DNA of 64,000 nucleotides from Streptomyces sp. 130 (GCF_007096885.1 NZ_VJNO01000022.1:43963-107962); one strand, 5' to 3'. Positions 17,490 through 26,824 are shown, counted from the stretch's first letter. Translations and numbers: made by a program. Notes: generated by a model from the sequence alone, not told the origin.

Positions 17490-20400
17490 CTGCGTGCCTC
17501 CTCGACTGTGTCCCCCGTCTCTCCGGTCCGGCCGTCGCTACGGCCTGCCGGCTCGGCGTGCTCGGTACGTGTGGGGCTCGCGCCCTCGGCGAGTTCGGCC
17601 TCGACGTCGCGGCGGCCGTCCCTGGCCCCCTGCTGGAATCCGCCGAGCCTGCGCCGCAGGGCCTCCTTGTCGACGCTCCCCCGCCGCTCGGCGACGGGCG
17701 CCCCGGCGGGCCGGACCACCTTGGGCGTCCGCTTGGGCAGCCCCTTGTCGGTGACGGGTCCGGCCTCGGGCCGACGCGGGCCGGGGACGGTGTCCGCTGC
17801 CTCGGGGGCGGCGGGGGCCGGGCCCAGGGGCGGGGCCTCGTCGGCGGCGCGCTCGTGGCGGTCGGGCCCGATGGCGTACGGACCGGCGGCGGTGGCGTCC
17901 GGCACCTGCGGCGGGCGAGGCAGGCGAACCTGGAGAGTCCGCTCGGGATCGGCCTCGTTGGGGGCGGGGGCGGGGGCGGGAGTGGGCTGGGGGGCGGGGG
18001 CCTCGTGGGCCTCTGCGGGCTCGTGGGCCTTGGGGGCCTCTGCGGGCTCGGAGGCGGCGGGTTCCGGGGCGGGAATGGGCTCGTGGGCCTCCAGGGCCTC
18101 GGGGGCCTCTCCGGGCTCGTGGGCGGGCGCAGGCTCAGGGGCGTGGGCCTCGGAGGCCTTGTGGACCTCTGCGGGCTCCGGGGCGGGGGGGGGCGCCGGA
18201 GCGGGCGCAGGCTCAGGGGCGGGGGCCGCGGGGGCCTTGTGGACCTCTGCGGGCTCGTGGGCCTCGGGGGCCTCGCGGGCCTCCGTGGCCTCGGGGGTTG
18301 CGCCGGCCTCAGGCACCTCCGGCGTCTCGGGAGCCACATCGGCCTCGGGGGCCTCATCGGCCTCGGGGGCCACCAGCGTCTCACGGACCACCGGCGGCTC
18401 CGCCGCCACCGCGAGGGCCCGTTCCGCCGCGGCGATCATCGGGTCGTCGGAGGTCGGCCCGGAGCGCCCCGGCAGGGTGTTGGAGTTGGCCTCGGCCACC
18501 GAGCCCGGCAGGTTCAGCGCGGGCGCGTCGCCCGGGGCGGTGACGGGCGGGGGCGTCGCCGCCGGAAGGGCCTTGGGCAACAGGGCCTCGGGGAGGACGA
18601 CGACGACGGTCACCCCGCTCCCCTTCTGCTCGCGCAGCTCCACGCGTACGCCGTGCCGGGCGGCGAGCAGCGAGGTGACCTGGAGGCCGAGCCCGGCGCC
18701 GTCCGCGTTCTGCTCGCCGGCCGCGAAGAGCGCCGGGTCGGCCAGGCGGGTGTTGAGCTCGTCCATCCGTACGGACGACATGCCGATGCCCTCGTCCTGG
18801 ACGGAGAGCATCACCTCGCCGCTCTCCAGGAGCCAGCCGGAGAGCTGGACGTGGGAGTCGGGCGGCGAGAACGAGGTGGCGTTCTCCAGGAGCTCCGCGA
18901 CCAGGTGGCTGAGGTCGTCCGCGGCGAACCCGGCGACCTGGGCGTGCGGCGGCAGGGACTGGATGGTGACCCGCTCGTACCGCTCGATCTCGCTGACGGC
19001 CGCGCGCAGGACGTCGACCAGCGGGATCGGGCCCGGGTGGCCGGGTCCGTGGTCCGCGCCCGCGAGGACGAGCATGTTCTCGCTGTGGCGGCGCATGACC
19101 GTGGCCATGTGGTCGAGCTTGAAGAGCGTGCCGAGCCGTTCCGGGTCCTGCTCGCGCTCCTCCAGGGACTCGATGACGCCGAGCTGCCGTTCGACCAGGC
19201 CGAGGGTGCGCAGCGAGAGGTTGACGAAGGTGTGGTGGACGGTGTTCCGCGCCTTCTCCAGCTCGGCCGTCAGCTCCTCCGTACGGGCCTTGAGTTCGGC
19301 GCACCGCGCCGTGAGGTCTTCGCGTCCGGCGAGCAGTTCGGCACGCTCGGTCTCCAGGTGCGCGAAGCGCCCGTCGAACTGCTGGAGCAGCTCCCTCAGG
19401 CGGCCGTGCAGGGCGTTGATGGAGCGGACGGTCTGGGCGAACTCGTCGTTGCGGCCGGCGTAGCGGACCGGTTCGGCGGTGGCGGGTTCGGCGGCGAGCC
19501 GGGCGGCACCGATCCGGAGCACGGCGAGCGGCTGGGTGAGGGTGCGGGCGACGGCGGTGGAGACGGCGACCGCGACGAGCAGGCAGCCGCCGAGGAGCGC
19601 GACGCGCAGTTCGAGGGCGGTGACGTCGTCGTCGCGGAGCTCTTCGAGGCTCTGGACCTGGGCGGTGCCGAGCGCGGCCTCCACGGAGCGCATCCGGTCG
19701 ACGCGGGCGGCGAGGGCCGCGGCGACCTTCTTGTCGCTGACCTTCAGGTCGGAGTCGGACAGCTCGGGGCGGTCGGTCAGCTCGGCGAGGTACTTCTCGG
19801 CGCTGTTGACCTCCGGTCCGGTGACGGTGGAGGCCAGCTTGTCGCGGGCGGTGGCGCCGGCGGACTGGTCGAATTCGGCGAGGGCGGAGAGTTCGCCGAC
19901 CCGGGCCTGCTGGGCGGCGGCGCTCAGCGCGTTCCGGGTGCGGTCCTCCTCGGTCTCGCCCTCGTCCTCGCTCTGCACGGGCAGCCCGGTGAACGGGTCG
20001 ATGCGCGGCGGGGCCGGCTCCGGGCGGGGCACGGCGAGCGCGGCGAGCAGCAGCCCCCGGGCGGCGGACGCCTCCTCGGTGGCCCGGCCGAGCGCCTGCG
20101 GGGTGCGGGCGGCGTCGGCGGCGCGCGGCGGGGTGGAGCGGGCCAGCTCGTCGGCGAGGCCGTGGAGTTTCGCGATGACCTCGGAGTACGCCCGGTGGGC
20201 CGCCAGGGCCGTGCCCTTGCCGCTGATCGCGTCGCGGCGCAGGGACGGGATGGTGGACAGGTCGCGCAGGAGGTCCGCCGGGGCCGCTTCCCGGATCTCG
20301 TCCACCTGCTGGTCGACACGGGCGCCCCGGCTGCCCGGCTCGCCCTCGCGGCCGGCCGCGATGTAGACGGTGACCTCGTCGCGCTCGTCGGCGAGGGAAT

Positions 20401-20659
20401 GGGCCAGGGAGATCGCCTGCTGGTTCAGCTCGGCGAGGGTGACCAGGTGCTGGGAGTCGGTGAGGTCGGAGGAGGCGGCGAGCACGGCCGGGGACCCCGC
20501 CGCTATGACGGTGATCCCGACGACGGCGACGCCCGCGACCAGCCGGCTGCGGACGCGCACACGGCGACCGCCCTCGGCCGGGGTCGTCGGCGCCGCCTCG
20601 GAACCGCTGTTGCTGGCGCCCTTGCTCCGAGGCCGCTTCTTCTGCACCGGTGCTCGCAA
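17486..20659 (-). CDS. cvnA: Conservon sensor histidine-kinase-like protein CvnA with long Ala/Pro/Glu tail
   Basis: A 1057-residue membrane protein: first helix ~40-62, an extracellular nitrate-sensor-like helical domain to ~345, second helix (LLGGCLLVAVAVSTAVA), HAMP, a helical dimerisation segment with MRRHSENML, and an HATPase with LLENATSFSPP, DEGIGM and GAGLGL. The C-terminal ~350 residues are low-complexity repeats of EAPEA, EPAEVHKA and PAPAP type, longer than most relatives as I recall them. The tail ends in a basic segment (RRGSVDKEALRRRLGGFQQGARDGRRD) also seen in other CvnA proteins. The start is TTG 20659; GTG 20647 is an alternative. Confidence 0.9.
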   Translation of the reverse strand: MRAPVQKKRPRSKGASNSGSEAAPTTPAEGGRRVRVRSRLVAGVAVVGITVIAAGSPAVLAASSDLTDSQHLVTLAELNQQAISLAHSLADERDEVTVYIAAGREGEPGSRGARVDQQVDEIREAAPADLLRDLSTIPSLRRDAISGKGTALAAHRAYSEVIAKLHGLADELARSTPPRAADAARTPQALGRATEEASAARGLLLAALAVPRPEPAPPRIDPFTGLPVQSEDEGETEEDRTRNALSAAAQQARVGELSALAEFDQSAGATARDKLASTVTGPEVNSAEKYLAELTDRPELSDSDLKVSDKKVAAALAARVDRMRSVEAALGTAQVQSLEELRDDDVTALELRVALLGGCLLVAVAVSTAVARTLTQPLAVLRIGAARLAAEPATAEPVRYAGRNDEFAQTVRSINALHGRLRELLQQFDGRFAHLETERAELLAGREDLTARCAELKARTEELTAELEKARNTVHHTFVNLSLRTLGLVERQLGVIESLEEREQDPERLGTLFKLDHMATVMRRHSENMLVLAGADHGPGHPGPIPLVDVLRAAVSEIERYERVTIQSLPPHAQVAGFAADDLSHLVAELLENATSFSPPDSHVQLSGWLLESGEVMLSVQDEGIGMSSVRMDELNTRLADPALFAAGEQNADGAGLGLQVTSLLAARHGVRVELREQKGSGVTVVVVLPEALLPKALPAATPPPVTAPGDAPALNLPGSVAEANSNTLPGRSGPTSDDPMIAAAERALAVAAEPPVVRETLVAPEADEAPEADVAPETPEVPEAGATPEATEAREAPEAHEPAEVHKAPAAPAPEPAPAPAPPPAPEPAEVHKASEAHAPEPAPAHEPGEAPEALEAHEPIPAPEPAASEPAEAPKAHEPAEAHEAPAPQPTPAPAPAPNEADPERTLQVRLPRPPQVPDATAAGPYAIGPDRHERAADEAPPLGPAPAAPEAADTVPGPRRPEAGPVTDKGLPKRTPKVVRPAGAPVAERRGSVDKEALRRRLGGFQQGARDGRRDVEAELAEGASPTRTEHAEPAGRSDGRTGETGDTVEEARS

Positions 20660-21011
20660 TCTCGACTCGTCCGCCCTTGAAGCAGAGGTGACGCACGGTC
20701 ACATGAACGAGCGTCCCGCCCCCTGGTACGGCTCCCGACCATTCCAGTGCTTTTCAGGAGGGGACGCGCATCAACCGCTCCGCCACACGAACGAGTGAAC
20801 AACACTCCCGAGTTGGCGAACAAGTCTCCCCAGCGGGACCCCGCGCCATGCGCGGACACCGGCTGGAACTTCCGCACGGGCTTTGGCAGGATGCCCGCCC
20901 GCACCTTGGGGCGGAGTGGCTCCTTCCGCCTCGGCCGACCTTCTGACCTGCTGGTACACACCAAGCGCGGGACCGTGCAGGCACGGTGAAGGCATCGTGC
21001 AGACTGGCCGC
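20660..21011. other. 352-bp divergent intergenic region
   Basis: This holds the upstream regions of the conservon (minus strand) and of the PP2C-like gene (plus strand). On the plus strand a CAGACT box (about 21000-21005) lies 6 nt before ATG 21012, which fits a leaderless transcript. I see no convincing coding sequence or strong palindrome. The short open frames here lack ribosome binding sites and codon bias. Confidence 0.4.
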
Positions 21012-21794
21012 ATGCGCATCGAACTCGCAACCGCTCCCGGCGCACCGGACCGCCCGAACGAGGACTGGACGGCCTCGGTCCTTCCGGCTTCCGGTCGGGG
21101 CGGGGGGCTGGTGCTGCTCGACGGTGTGACCCCGCCGCGGGGCGATGCCGGTTGTGTGCACTCGGTTCCGTGGTTCACGGCCCGGCTGGGCGGCGCGCTG
21201 GCCGAACTGTCCGGTTCGCGGCGGGATCTGACCTTGCGGGAGATCCTCGCGGAGTCCATCCGGCGCACCGCGGACGCCCACCGCTCGACCTGTGACCTTT
21301 CTCACGTACGTACGCCACAGGCGACCGTCGTCGTGGTGCGTTGGGACGAGGACGGGGTGGAGCACCTGGTGCTGTCCGATTCGGTGCTGCTCCTCGAAGC
21401 GCCCGGCGGGGGAGTCCGCGCGGTGCTGGACGACCGGCTCGACCGGCTGCCCCGGGATCTCCTGGTCTCGGACGCGGTGGCCGACGCCCGGGCCCGCAAC
21501 AAGGAGGGCGGCTTCTTCACGGCCGCCGCCGACCCGGCCGTGGCGGAGCGCGCGGTCACCGGGCGGACGCCGCGGGCGCAGGTGCGGGCCCTGGCCACGA
21601 TGACGGACGGGGCGAGCCGCTGGACGGAGATGTTCGGCGAGGGCGACTGGGCGGCGTGCCTGGCGGTCCTGGAGGAGGAGGGCCCGCAGGCGCTGATCGA
21701 CCGGGTCCGCGCTCTGGAGGACGCGGACACGGAGCGTAAGCACCTCCGGGGCAAGACCCACGACGACGCGACGGCGGCGTACGTACGCCTGTAG
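21012..21794 (+). CDS. PP2C-like protein phosphatase domain protein
   Basis: A 260-residue protein with PP2C landmarks in order: NEDW near the N-terminus, LLDGVTPP (metal-binding Asp-Gly), LSDSVLLLE, MTDGASR and a C-terminal DDATAAYVRL. These supply the usual metal-binding aspartates, although spacing is shorter than in classic PP2C. It probably removes phosphate from serine or threonine, but the substrate is unknown. It ends 7 nt before the converging MarR gene. Confidence 0.8.
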   Translation: MRIELATAPGAPDRPNEDWTASVLPASGRGGGLVLLDGVTPPRGDAGCVHSVPWFTARLGGALAELSGSRRDLTLREILAESIRRTADAHRSTCDLSHVRTPQATVVVVRWDEDGVEHLVLSDSVLLLEAPGGGVRAVLDDRLDRLPRDLLVSDAVADARARNKEGGFFTAAADPAVAERAVTGRTPRAQVRALATMTDGASRWTEMFGEGDWAACLAVLEEEGPQALIDRVRALEDADTERKHLRGKTHDDATAAYVRL

Positions 21795-21801
21795 GCGGAC
21801 C

Positions 21802-22233
21802 TCAGTCCTCGGCGCGGGCGTTCAGCTGGTGCAGCAGGCGGGCGAGTTCCGCGACCTCGGCGCGGTCCCAGTCGGCCAGCTTGCGGACGTAGCGGTCGCG
21901 GCGGGCGTCGCGGACGCTACGGAAGCGGGCGAGCCCTTCCTCGGTGAGGTGGACGAGAAACGCGCGCCCGTCGGCCGGATCGGGCTCGCGCGCCACCAGG
22001 CCGAGCGCCTCCAGGGCGCGGAGCTGCCGGCTCATGGTGGCCTTGCCGACGCCGAAGTAGGCGGCGAGATCGGTGGCCCGCTGCCGGCCGGCGGACTCCA
22101 GGCGCACGAAGAGGCCGTAGGCGGCGGCCTCCAGTTCGGGGTGCACCTCGCGCGCCATCTCGCCGGAACTGGCCCGCGCCCGGCGCAGAAAGACGGCCAG
22201 CTCCAGCTCCAGTGCGAGGAATTCGTGGTCCAC
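21802..22233 (-). CDS. MarR-family transcriptional regulator
   Basis: A 143-residue winged-helix regulator with the MarR pattern: AGRQRATDLAAYFGVGKATMSRQLRALEALGLV (HTH) and the wing EPDPADGRAFLVHLTEEG. The start is GTG 22233 with GGGGAA upstream. MarR proteins form dimers that sense small ligands or redox state. It is divergent from the GH25 lysozyme gene, and palindromic DNA in the 291-bp gap is a candidate operator. Confidence 0.9.
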   Translation of the reverse strand: MDHEFLALELELAVFLRRARASSGEMAREVHPELEAAAYGLFVRLESAGRQRATDLAAYFGVGKATMSRQLRALEALGLVAREPDPADGRAFLVHLTEEGLARFRSVRDARRDRYVRKLADWDRAEVAELARLLHQLNARAED

Positions 22234-22428
22234 ACCACTTCCCCCGGTAGCGCCGCGTTCACGTCCGCTTTCGCTCCCGTGCACGTCAACTCCCCTCAAG
22301 AGCTTTCCCGCAGATGAAAGTTTCTTCCGCCGACGGCCATCACCGCAGCTCCGCCAGTATTTCGCAGGAGTAGACCAACGGCGCCGCCCAGGCCCCCTTC
22401 CGCCGAAAGGGTCTACGTGCGTAGCGTC

Positions 22429-22459
22429 ATGCATGGCATGTCCACACCATGGCATGCAT
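22429..22459. promoter_or_regulatory. 12-bp near-perfect inverted repeat upstream of the lysozyme gene
   Basis: ATGCATGGCATG (22429-22440) and CATGGCATGCAT (22448-22459) are complementary at 11 of 12 positions with a 7-nt spacer. A shorter CTACG-TG-CGTAG element lies at 22413-22424. Either could bind the divergent MarR regulator; the assignment is inference. Confidence 0.4.
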
Positions 22460-22524
22460 CCGGGGTCGCCGCGCGGCGCCTCCCGGGTCGGCAGATCCCC
22501 CCACCGAGGTCTCGGAGGCACGCA

Positions 22525-23367
22525 ATGCCCGTGCACAGATCCGGCTCCAAGAAGTCCCGCCGCTCGCGCTTCGCCGCGGCCGGCACCCTGCTCGCAGCGC
22601 TCTCCCTCCTCATCGCGCTCCCCGGCGCGTCGAACGCGGCGGGCGGCGACCCCACCGCCCCCGCACGCGGCACCGCCACCATGGGCATGGGCGTCGTCGC
22701 CCACGACGGCAAGGGCGGCCTGCCCGTCGGCTCCACCGTCACCCAGACCGAGGGCGTGGACGTCAGCAGCCACCAGGGCAACGTCGCCTGGTCCACGCTC
22801 TGGAACAGCGGCGTGAAGTGGGCCTACACCAAGGCGACCGAGGGCACGTACTACACGAACCCCTACTTCGCGCAGCAGTACAACGGCTCGTACAACGTCG
22901 GGATGATCCGCGGCGCGTACCACTTCGCCACGCCCGACACCACGAGCGGCGCCACCCAGGCCAACTACTTCGTGGACCACGGGGGCGGCTGGTCCAAGGA
23001 CGGCAAGACCCTGCCGGGGGTGCTCGACATCGAGTGGAACCCGTACGGCGCGCAGTGCTACGGCAAGACAGCGGCCCAGATGGTCTCGTGGATCCGTGAC
23101 TTCGTGAACACGTACAAGGCGCGCACCGGGCGCGACGCGGTGATCTACACCGCGACCAGCTGGTGGCAGTCCTGCACGGGCAACAACGCGAGCTTCGGGA
23201 CGACCAACCCGCTGTGGGTGGCCCGGTACAACAGCACGGTCGGGACGCTCCCGGCCGGCTGGGGCTTCTACACGATGTGGCAGTACACGTCCTCCGGCCC
23301 GACGGTGGGCGACCACAACCACTTCAACGGCGCCCTCGACCGCGTACAGGCGCTCGCGAACGGCTAG
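22525..23367 (+). CDS. Secreted GH25 lysozyme (N-acetylmuramidase)
   Basis: A 280-residue protein with a twin-basic signal peptide (SKKSRRSRFAAAG, hydrophobic core, cleavage near SNAAGG) and a GH25 domain. Key motifs are EGVDVSSHQG, KATEGTYYTNPYF, the catalytic DIEWN and the terminal FYTMWQYTSSG. The family cleaves beta-1,4 MurNAc-GlcNAc bonds and Streptomyces members also degrade O-acetylated walls. GGAGG (22514-22518) precedes the ATG. Strong hairpin after the stop. Confidence 0.93.
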   Translation: MPVHRSGSKKSRRSRFAAAGTLLAALSLLIALPGASNAAGGDPTAPARGTATMGMGVVAHDGKGGLPVGSTVTQTEGVDVSSHQGNVAWSTLWNSGVKWAYTKATEGTYYTNPYFAQQYNGSYNVGMIRGAYHFATPDTTSGATQANYFVDHGGGWSKDGKTLPGVLDIEWNPYGAQCYGKTAAQMVSWIRDFVNTYKARTGRDAVIYTATSWWQSCTGNNASFGTTNPLWVARYNSTVGTLPAGWGFYTMWQYTSSGPTVGDHNHFNGALDRVQALANG

Positions 23368-23378
23368 CCTCCCGGCCC

Positions 23379-23415
23379 GCGAAGCCCGGCGACACAGTCC
23401 GTCGCCGGGCTTCGC
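23379..23415. terminator. 15-bp perfect stem, 7-nt loop
   Basis: Arms 23379-23393 and 23401-23415 (GCGAAGCCCGGCGAC and complement) flank ACAGTCC, 12 nt after the lysozyme stop. Confidence 0.75.
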
Positions 23416-23435
23416 CGTGTCCGGCCACCCCGCTA

Positions 23436-23465
23436 TGAACCCCGTGTATACAGCACAGGTATAGT
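23436..23465 (+). promoter_or_regulatory. Candidate promoter TGAACC-18-TATAGT
   Basis: A TATAGT box at 23460-23465 with a weak -35 (TGAACC, 23436-23441) lies 54 nt before the deacetylase start. The A/T-rich stretch stands out in this GC-rich region. Confidence 0.4.
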
Positions 23466-23518
23466 CGCCGCTCAGGTCGCACACGAGTGCGACCGTGCAC
23501 CAGAAGGGGTGGCACGCC

Positions 23519-24283
23519 GTGCCCAGGAAGAGGAAGTCGACCGGGACGGGGTTGGCCGTCGCTCTAGTGACAGCGCTCACTCTGACGCTGAGCGGCTGCA
23601 CGATGGAGACCACCGCGCCCGGCTCGGCCCGCGACGACGCCGCCGCGGACGCCAAGGCGCCGATGGGCCCGGTGGACTGCCGCGAGGCCAAGTGCATCGC
23701 CCTGACCTTCGACGCGGGCCCGGGCGAGGACACCCCCCGCCTGCTGGACATCCTCAAGGAGAAGAAGGTCCACGCGACGTTCTTCCTGCTCGGCGAGAAC
23801 CACGTCAAGAAGCACCCGGACACCGTGCGGCGGCTCGCGGCCGAGGGCCACGAGATCGCCAACCACACCTGGTCGCACAAGATCCTGACCGACCGGAAGC
23901 CGGCCGAGATACGCGCCGAGCTGGAGAAGACGCAGGACGCCATCGCGGCGATCACCGGGAAGAAGCCCCGGCTGATGCGCCCGCCGCAGGGCCGCACCGA
24001 CGACACGGTCTCCGGCATCTGCAAGGACCTCGGGCTCTCCCAGATCCTGTGGAGCGCCACCGCCAAGGACTACTCGACCACCGACTCCGCGCTGATCAGG
24101 AAGCGGATAGTCGACCAGGCGGGCAAGGACGGCATCATCCTGCTGCACGACATCTACAAGGGCACCGTGCCCGCCGTGCCCGGGATCATCGACACCCTGA
24201 AGAAGCAGGGCTACACCTTCGTGACGGTCCCCCAGCTGATGGCCCCCGCCGAGCCGGTGCCGGGCACGATCTACCGCCCGTAG
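23519..24283 (+). CDS. NodB-type polysaccharide deacetylase lipoprotein
   Basis: A 254-residue exported protein. After a basic start (RKRKSTG) and hydrophobic core it has the lipobox LTLSGC (Cys ~24), so it should be membrane-anchored outside the cell. The NodB homology domain shows ALTFDAGPGEDT (motif 1), HTWSHKIL (metal-binding H-x3-H of motif 2), RPPQGRT (motif 3) and ILLHDIY (motif 5). The second Asp of the usual TFDDGP is Ala, a variant I recall in other actinobacterial members. It probably deacetylates cell-wall glycan. Its location after the lysozyme suggests wall remodelling. GTG 23519 is chosen over GTG 23495 because the signal peptide fits. Confidence 0.88.
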   Translation: MPRKRKSTGTGLAVALVTALTLTLSGCTMETTAPGSARDDAAADAKAPMGPVDCREAKCIALTFDAGPGEDTPRLLDILKEKKVHATFFLLGENHVKKHPDTVRRLAAEGHEIANHTWSHKILTDRKPAEIRAELEKTQDAIAAITGKKPRLMRPPQGRTDDTVSGICKDLGLSQILWSATAKDYSTTDSALIRKRIVDQAGKDGIILLHDIYKGTVPAVPGIIDTLKKQGYTFVTVPQLMAPAEPVPGTIYRP

Positions 24284-24341
24284 GCGCGGCCGTACGCGCG
24301 ACGGCCCGCCTCCCCGCGTGGGATGAGGCCGGCCGTCCGCG

Positions 24342-24380
24342 CGACGGCCCGCCTTCCCGTGTGGGAGAGGCGGGCCGTCG
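24342..24380. terminator. Bidirectional hairpin between deacetylase and lon
   Basis: CGACGGCCCGCCT (24342-24354) pairs with 24368-24380, with an inner TCCC/GGGA stem. A degenerate copy of the same element lies immediately upstream (about 24298-24337), so the converging genes are separated by a tandem pair. Confidence 0.75.
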
Positions 24381-24387
24381 AGGGCCG

Positions 24388-26802
24388 TTACGCCGCGGCC
24401 GGAATCCTGCGCTCCGCCGTGGCCGGGGCGAGGGCGATCTCCAGGACCTGGCGGACGTCGGTGACCGGGTGGACCTCCAGGGTCTCCAGCACCTCGGCCG
24501 GCACGTCGTCCAGGTCGGCCTCGTTCCGCTTGGGGATCACCACGGTGGTGATGCCCGCCCGGTGCGCGGCCAGGAGCTTCTGCTTCAGGCCGCCGATCGG
24601 CAGCACCCGCCCGGTCAGCGAGACCTCACCGGTCATCGCCACATCCGTGCGGACCAGCCGGCCGGAGAGCAGCGAGGCCAGCGCCGTCGTCATCGTGATG
24701 CCCGCGCTCGGGCCGTCCTTGGGGACCGCGCCCGCCGGGAAGTGGATGTGCACGCCCCGGTCCTTCAGGTCCGCGACCGGCAGCTCCAGCTCCGCGCCGT
24801 GCGACCGCAGGAAGCTCAGCGCGATCTGCGCGGACTCCTTCATGACGTCGCCCAGCTGGCCGGTGAGGGTCAGCCCGGACGCCCCGGTCTCCGGGTCGGC
24901 GAGCGACGCCTCCACGAAGAGGACGTCCCCGCCCGCCCCGGTCACCGCGAGTCCGGTGGCCACGCCCGGCACCGACGTACGGCGCTCGGCCGGGTCCTGC
25001 GCGGACTCGGGCACGTGGTGCGGGCGGCCGATGAGACCGCGCAGGTCGTCCGCGCCCACCGTGAACGGCAGCTCGCGGTCGCCCAGTTCGCTCTGGGCCG
25101 CGACCTTGCGCAGCAGCCGGGCGACGGCACGCTCCAGATTCCGCACGCCGGCCTCGCGGGTGTACTCGCCGGCCAGCTTGCGCAGCGCCGGTTCGTCCAG
25201 GGTGACCTCGTCCTTCTCCAGGCCGGCCCGTTCCAGCTGGCGCGGGAGCAGGTGGTCGCGGGCGATGACGACCTTCTCGTCCTCGGTGTAGCCGTCGAGC
25301 CTGACCAGCTCCATGCGGTCCAGCAGCGCCTCCGGGATGGCCTCCAGGACGTTGGCGGTGGCGAGGAAGACGACATCGCTGAGGTCGAGCTCGACCTCCA
25401 GGTAGTGGTCGCGGAAGGTGTGGTTCTGCGCGGGGTCCAGCACTTCGAGGAGGGCGGCGGCCGGGTCGCCCCGGAAGTCGGAGCCGACCTTGTCGATCTC
25501 GTCCAGCAGGACGACCGGGTTCATGGAGCCGGCCTCCTTGATGGCGCGCACGATGCGCCCGGGCAGCGCTCCGACGTACGTACGCCGGTGGCCGCGGATC
25601 TCCGCCTCGTCCCGGACGCCGCCGAGCGCGACGCGGACGAACTTGCGGCCCATGGCGTGCGCGACGCTCTCCCCGAGCGAGGTCTTGCCGACACCGGGGG
25701 GCCCGACGAGGGCCAGCACCGCGCCGCCGCGCCGCCCGCCGACGACGCCGAGTCCGCGGTCGGCCCGGCGCTTGCGCACCGCGAGGTATTCGGTGATGCG
25801 CTCCTTCACGTCCTGCAGGCCGGCGTGCTCGGCGTCCAGGATCTCCTGGGCGCCCCTGATGTCGTACGCGTCCTCGGTGCGCTCGGTCCAGGGCAGTTCG
25901 AGGACGGTGTCGAGCCAGGTCCTGATCCAGGACCCCTCGGGGCTCTGGTCCGAGGCGCGCTCCAGCTTGTCGACCTCCTTGAGCGCGGCCTCGCGGACGT
26001 GCTCGGGCAGGTCGGCGGCCTCGACGCGGGCCCGGTAGTCGTCGGACTCGTCCTCGGGGTCTCCGTTGAGCTGGGCGAGCTCCTTGCGCACGGCGTCGAG
26101 CTGGCGCCGCAGCAGGAACTCGCGCTGCTGCTTGTCGACGCCCTCCTGGACGTCCTTGGCGATGGACTCGGCGACGTCCTGCTCGGCGAGGTGTTCGCCC
26201 AGCCACTGGATGGCGAGCTTCAGCCGGGCGACCGGGTCGGTGGTCTCCAGCAGGCGGACCTTCTGCGCCGTGGTGAGGAACGGGGAATAGCCCGAGTTGT
26301 CGGCGAGCGCGGAGACTCCCTCGATCTGCTGGACCCGGTCCACGACCTGCCAGGCGCCGCGCTTCTTCAGCCAGCTGGTGGCGAGCGCCTTGTACTCCTT
26401 GACCAGCTCGGCCACGGCCCCGGGCAGCGGGTCGGGGACGGATTCGTCCACCCGGACCCCCTCCACCCAGAGGGCGGCGCCGGGGCCGCTGGTGCCCGCT
26501 CCGATGCGGACCCGGTCGCGGCCCCGGATCAGGGCGCCCGGGTCGCCGTCGGAGAGCCGCCCCACCTGCTCGACGGTGCCGCGGACACCGATCCCGGTGT
26601 ACGTCCCGTCGATGCGCGGGACCAGCAGCACCTCGGGCTTGCCCCCGCCCTCCCGGGCGGCGGCCTGCGCGGCCTCGACGGCGGCGCGCACCTCGGTGTC
26701 CGAAAGATCCAGCGGCACCACCATTCCCGGCAGCACGACCTCGTCGTCGAGCGGCAGCACGGGCAGGGTGAGCGGTGTGACGGCGTTGGACTCAGTAGCC
26801 AT
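24388..26802 (-). CDS. lon: ATP-dependent Lon protease
   Basis: An 804-residue LonA protease. The N-terminal substrate domain begins LPVLPLDDEVVLPGMV; the AAA+ module has Walker A GPPGVGKTS and Walker B VVLLDEIDKV; the C-terminal protease domain carries the catalytic Ser in KDGPSAGITM and Lys in GGLKQKLLAAH. It degrades misfolded and specific regulatory proteins in the cytoplasm. ATG 26802 has AGGGGAG upstream; a frame extension to 26823 is open but less likely. An HspR-type operator lies just upstream, consistent with heat-shock control described for Streptomyces lon. Confidence 0.97.
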   Translation of the reverse strand: MATESNAVTPLTLPVLPLDDEVVLPGMVVPLDLSDTEVRAAVEAAQAAAREGGGKPEVLLVPRIDGTYTGIGVRGTVEQVGRLSDGDPGALIRGRDRVRIGAGTSGPGAALWVEGVRVDESVPDPLPGAVAELVKEYKALATSWLKKRGAWQVVDRVQQIEGVSALADNSGYSPFLTTAQKVRLLETTDPVARLKLAIQWLGEHLAEQDVAESIAKDVQEGVDKQQREFLLRRQLDAVRKELAQLNGDPEDESDDYRARVEAADLPEHVREAALKEVDKLERASDQSPEGSWIRTWLDTVLELPWTERTEDAYDIRGAQEILDAEHAGLQDVKERITEYLAVRKRRADRGLGVVGGRRGGAVLALVGPPGVGKTSLGESVAHAMGRKFVRVALGGVRDEAEIRGHRRTYVGALPGRIVRAIKEAGSMNPVVLLDEIDKVGSDFRGDPAAALLEVLDPAQNHTFRDHYLEVELDLSDVVFLATANVLEAIPEALLDRMELVRLDGYTEDEKVVIARDHLLPRQLERAGLEKDEVTLDEPALRKLAGEYTREAGVRNLERAVARLLRKVAAQSELGDRELPFTVGADDLRGLIGRPHHVPESAQDPAERRTSVPGVATGLAVTGAGGDVLFVEASLADPETGASGLTLTGQLGDVMKESAQIALSFLRSHGAELELPVADLKDRGVHIHFPAGAVPKDGPSAGITMTTALASLLSGRLVRTDVAMTGEVSLTGRVLPIGGLKQKLLAAHRAGITTVVIPKRNEADLDDVPAEVLETLEVHPVTDVRQVLEIALAPATAERRIPAAA

Positions 26803-26824
26803 GATCTCCCCTTCGGCAGTCAAG

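Noticed and set aside
23519..24283. Inactive deacetylase because TFDDGP reads TFDAGP
   Set aside because: The first Asp and both metal-binding histidines remain, and I recall the same variant in other actinobacterial members, so loss of activity cannot be claimed.
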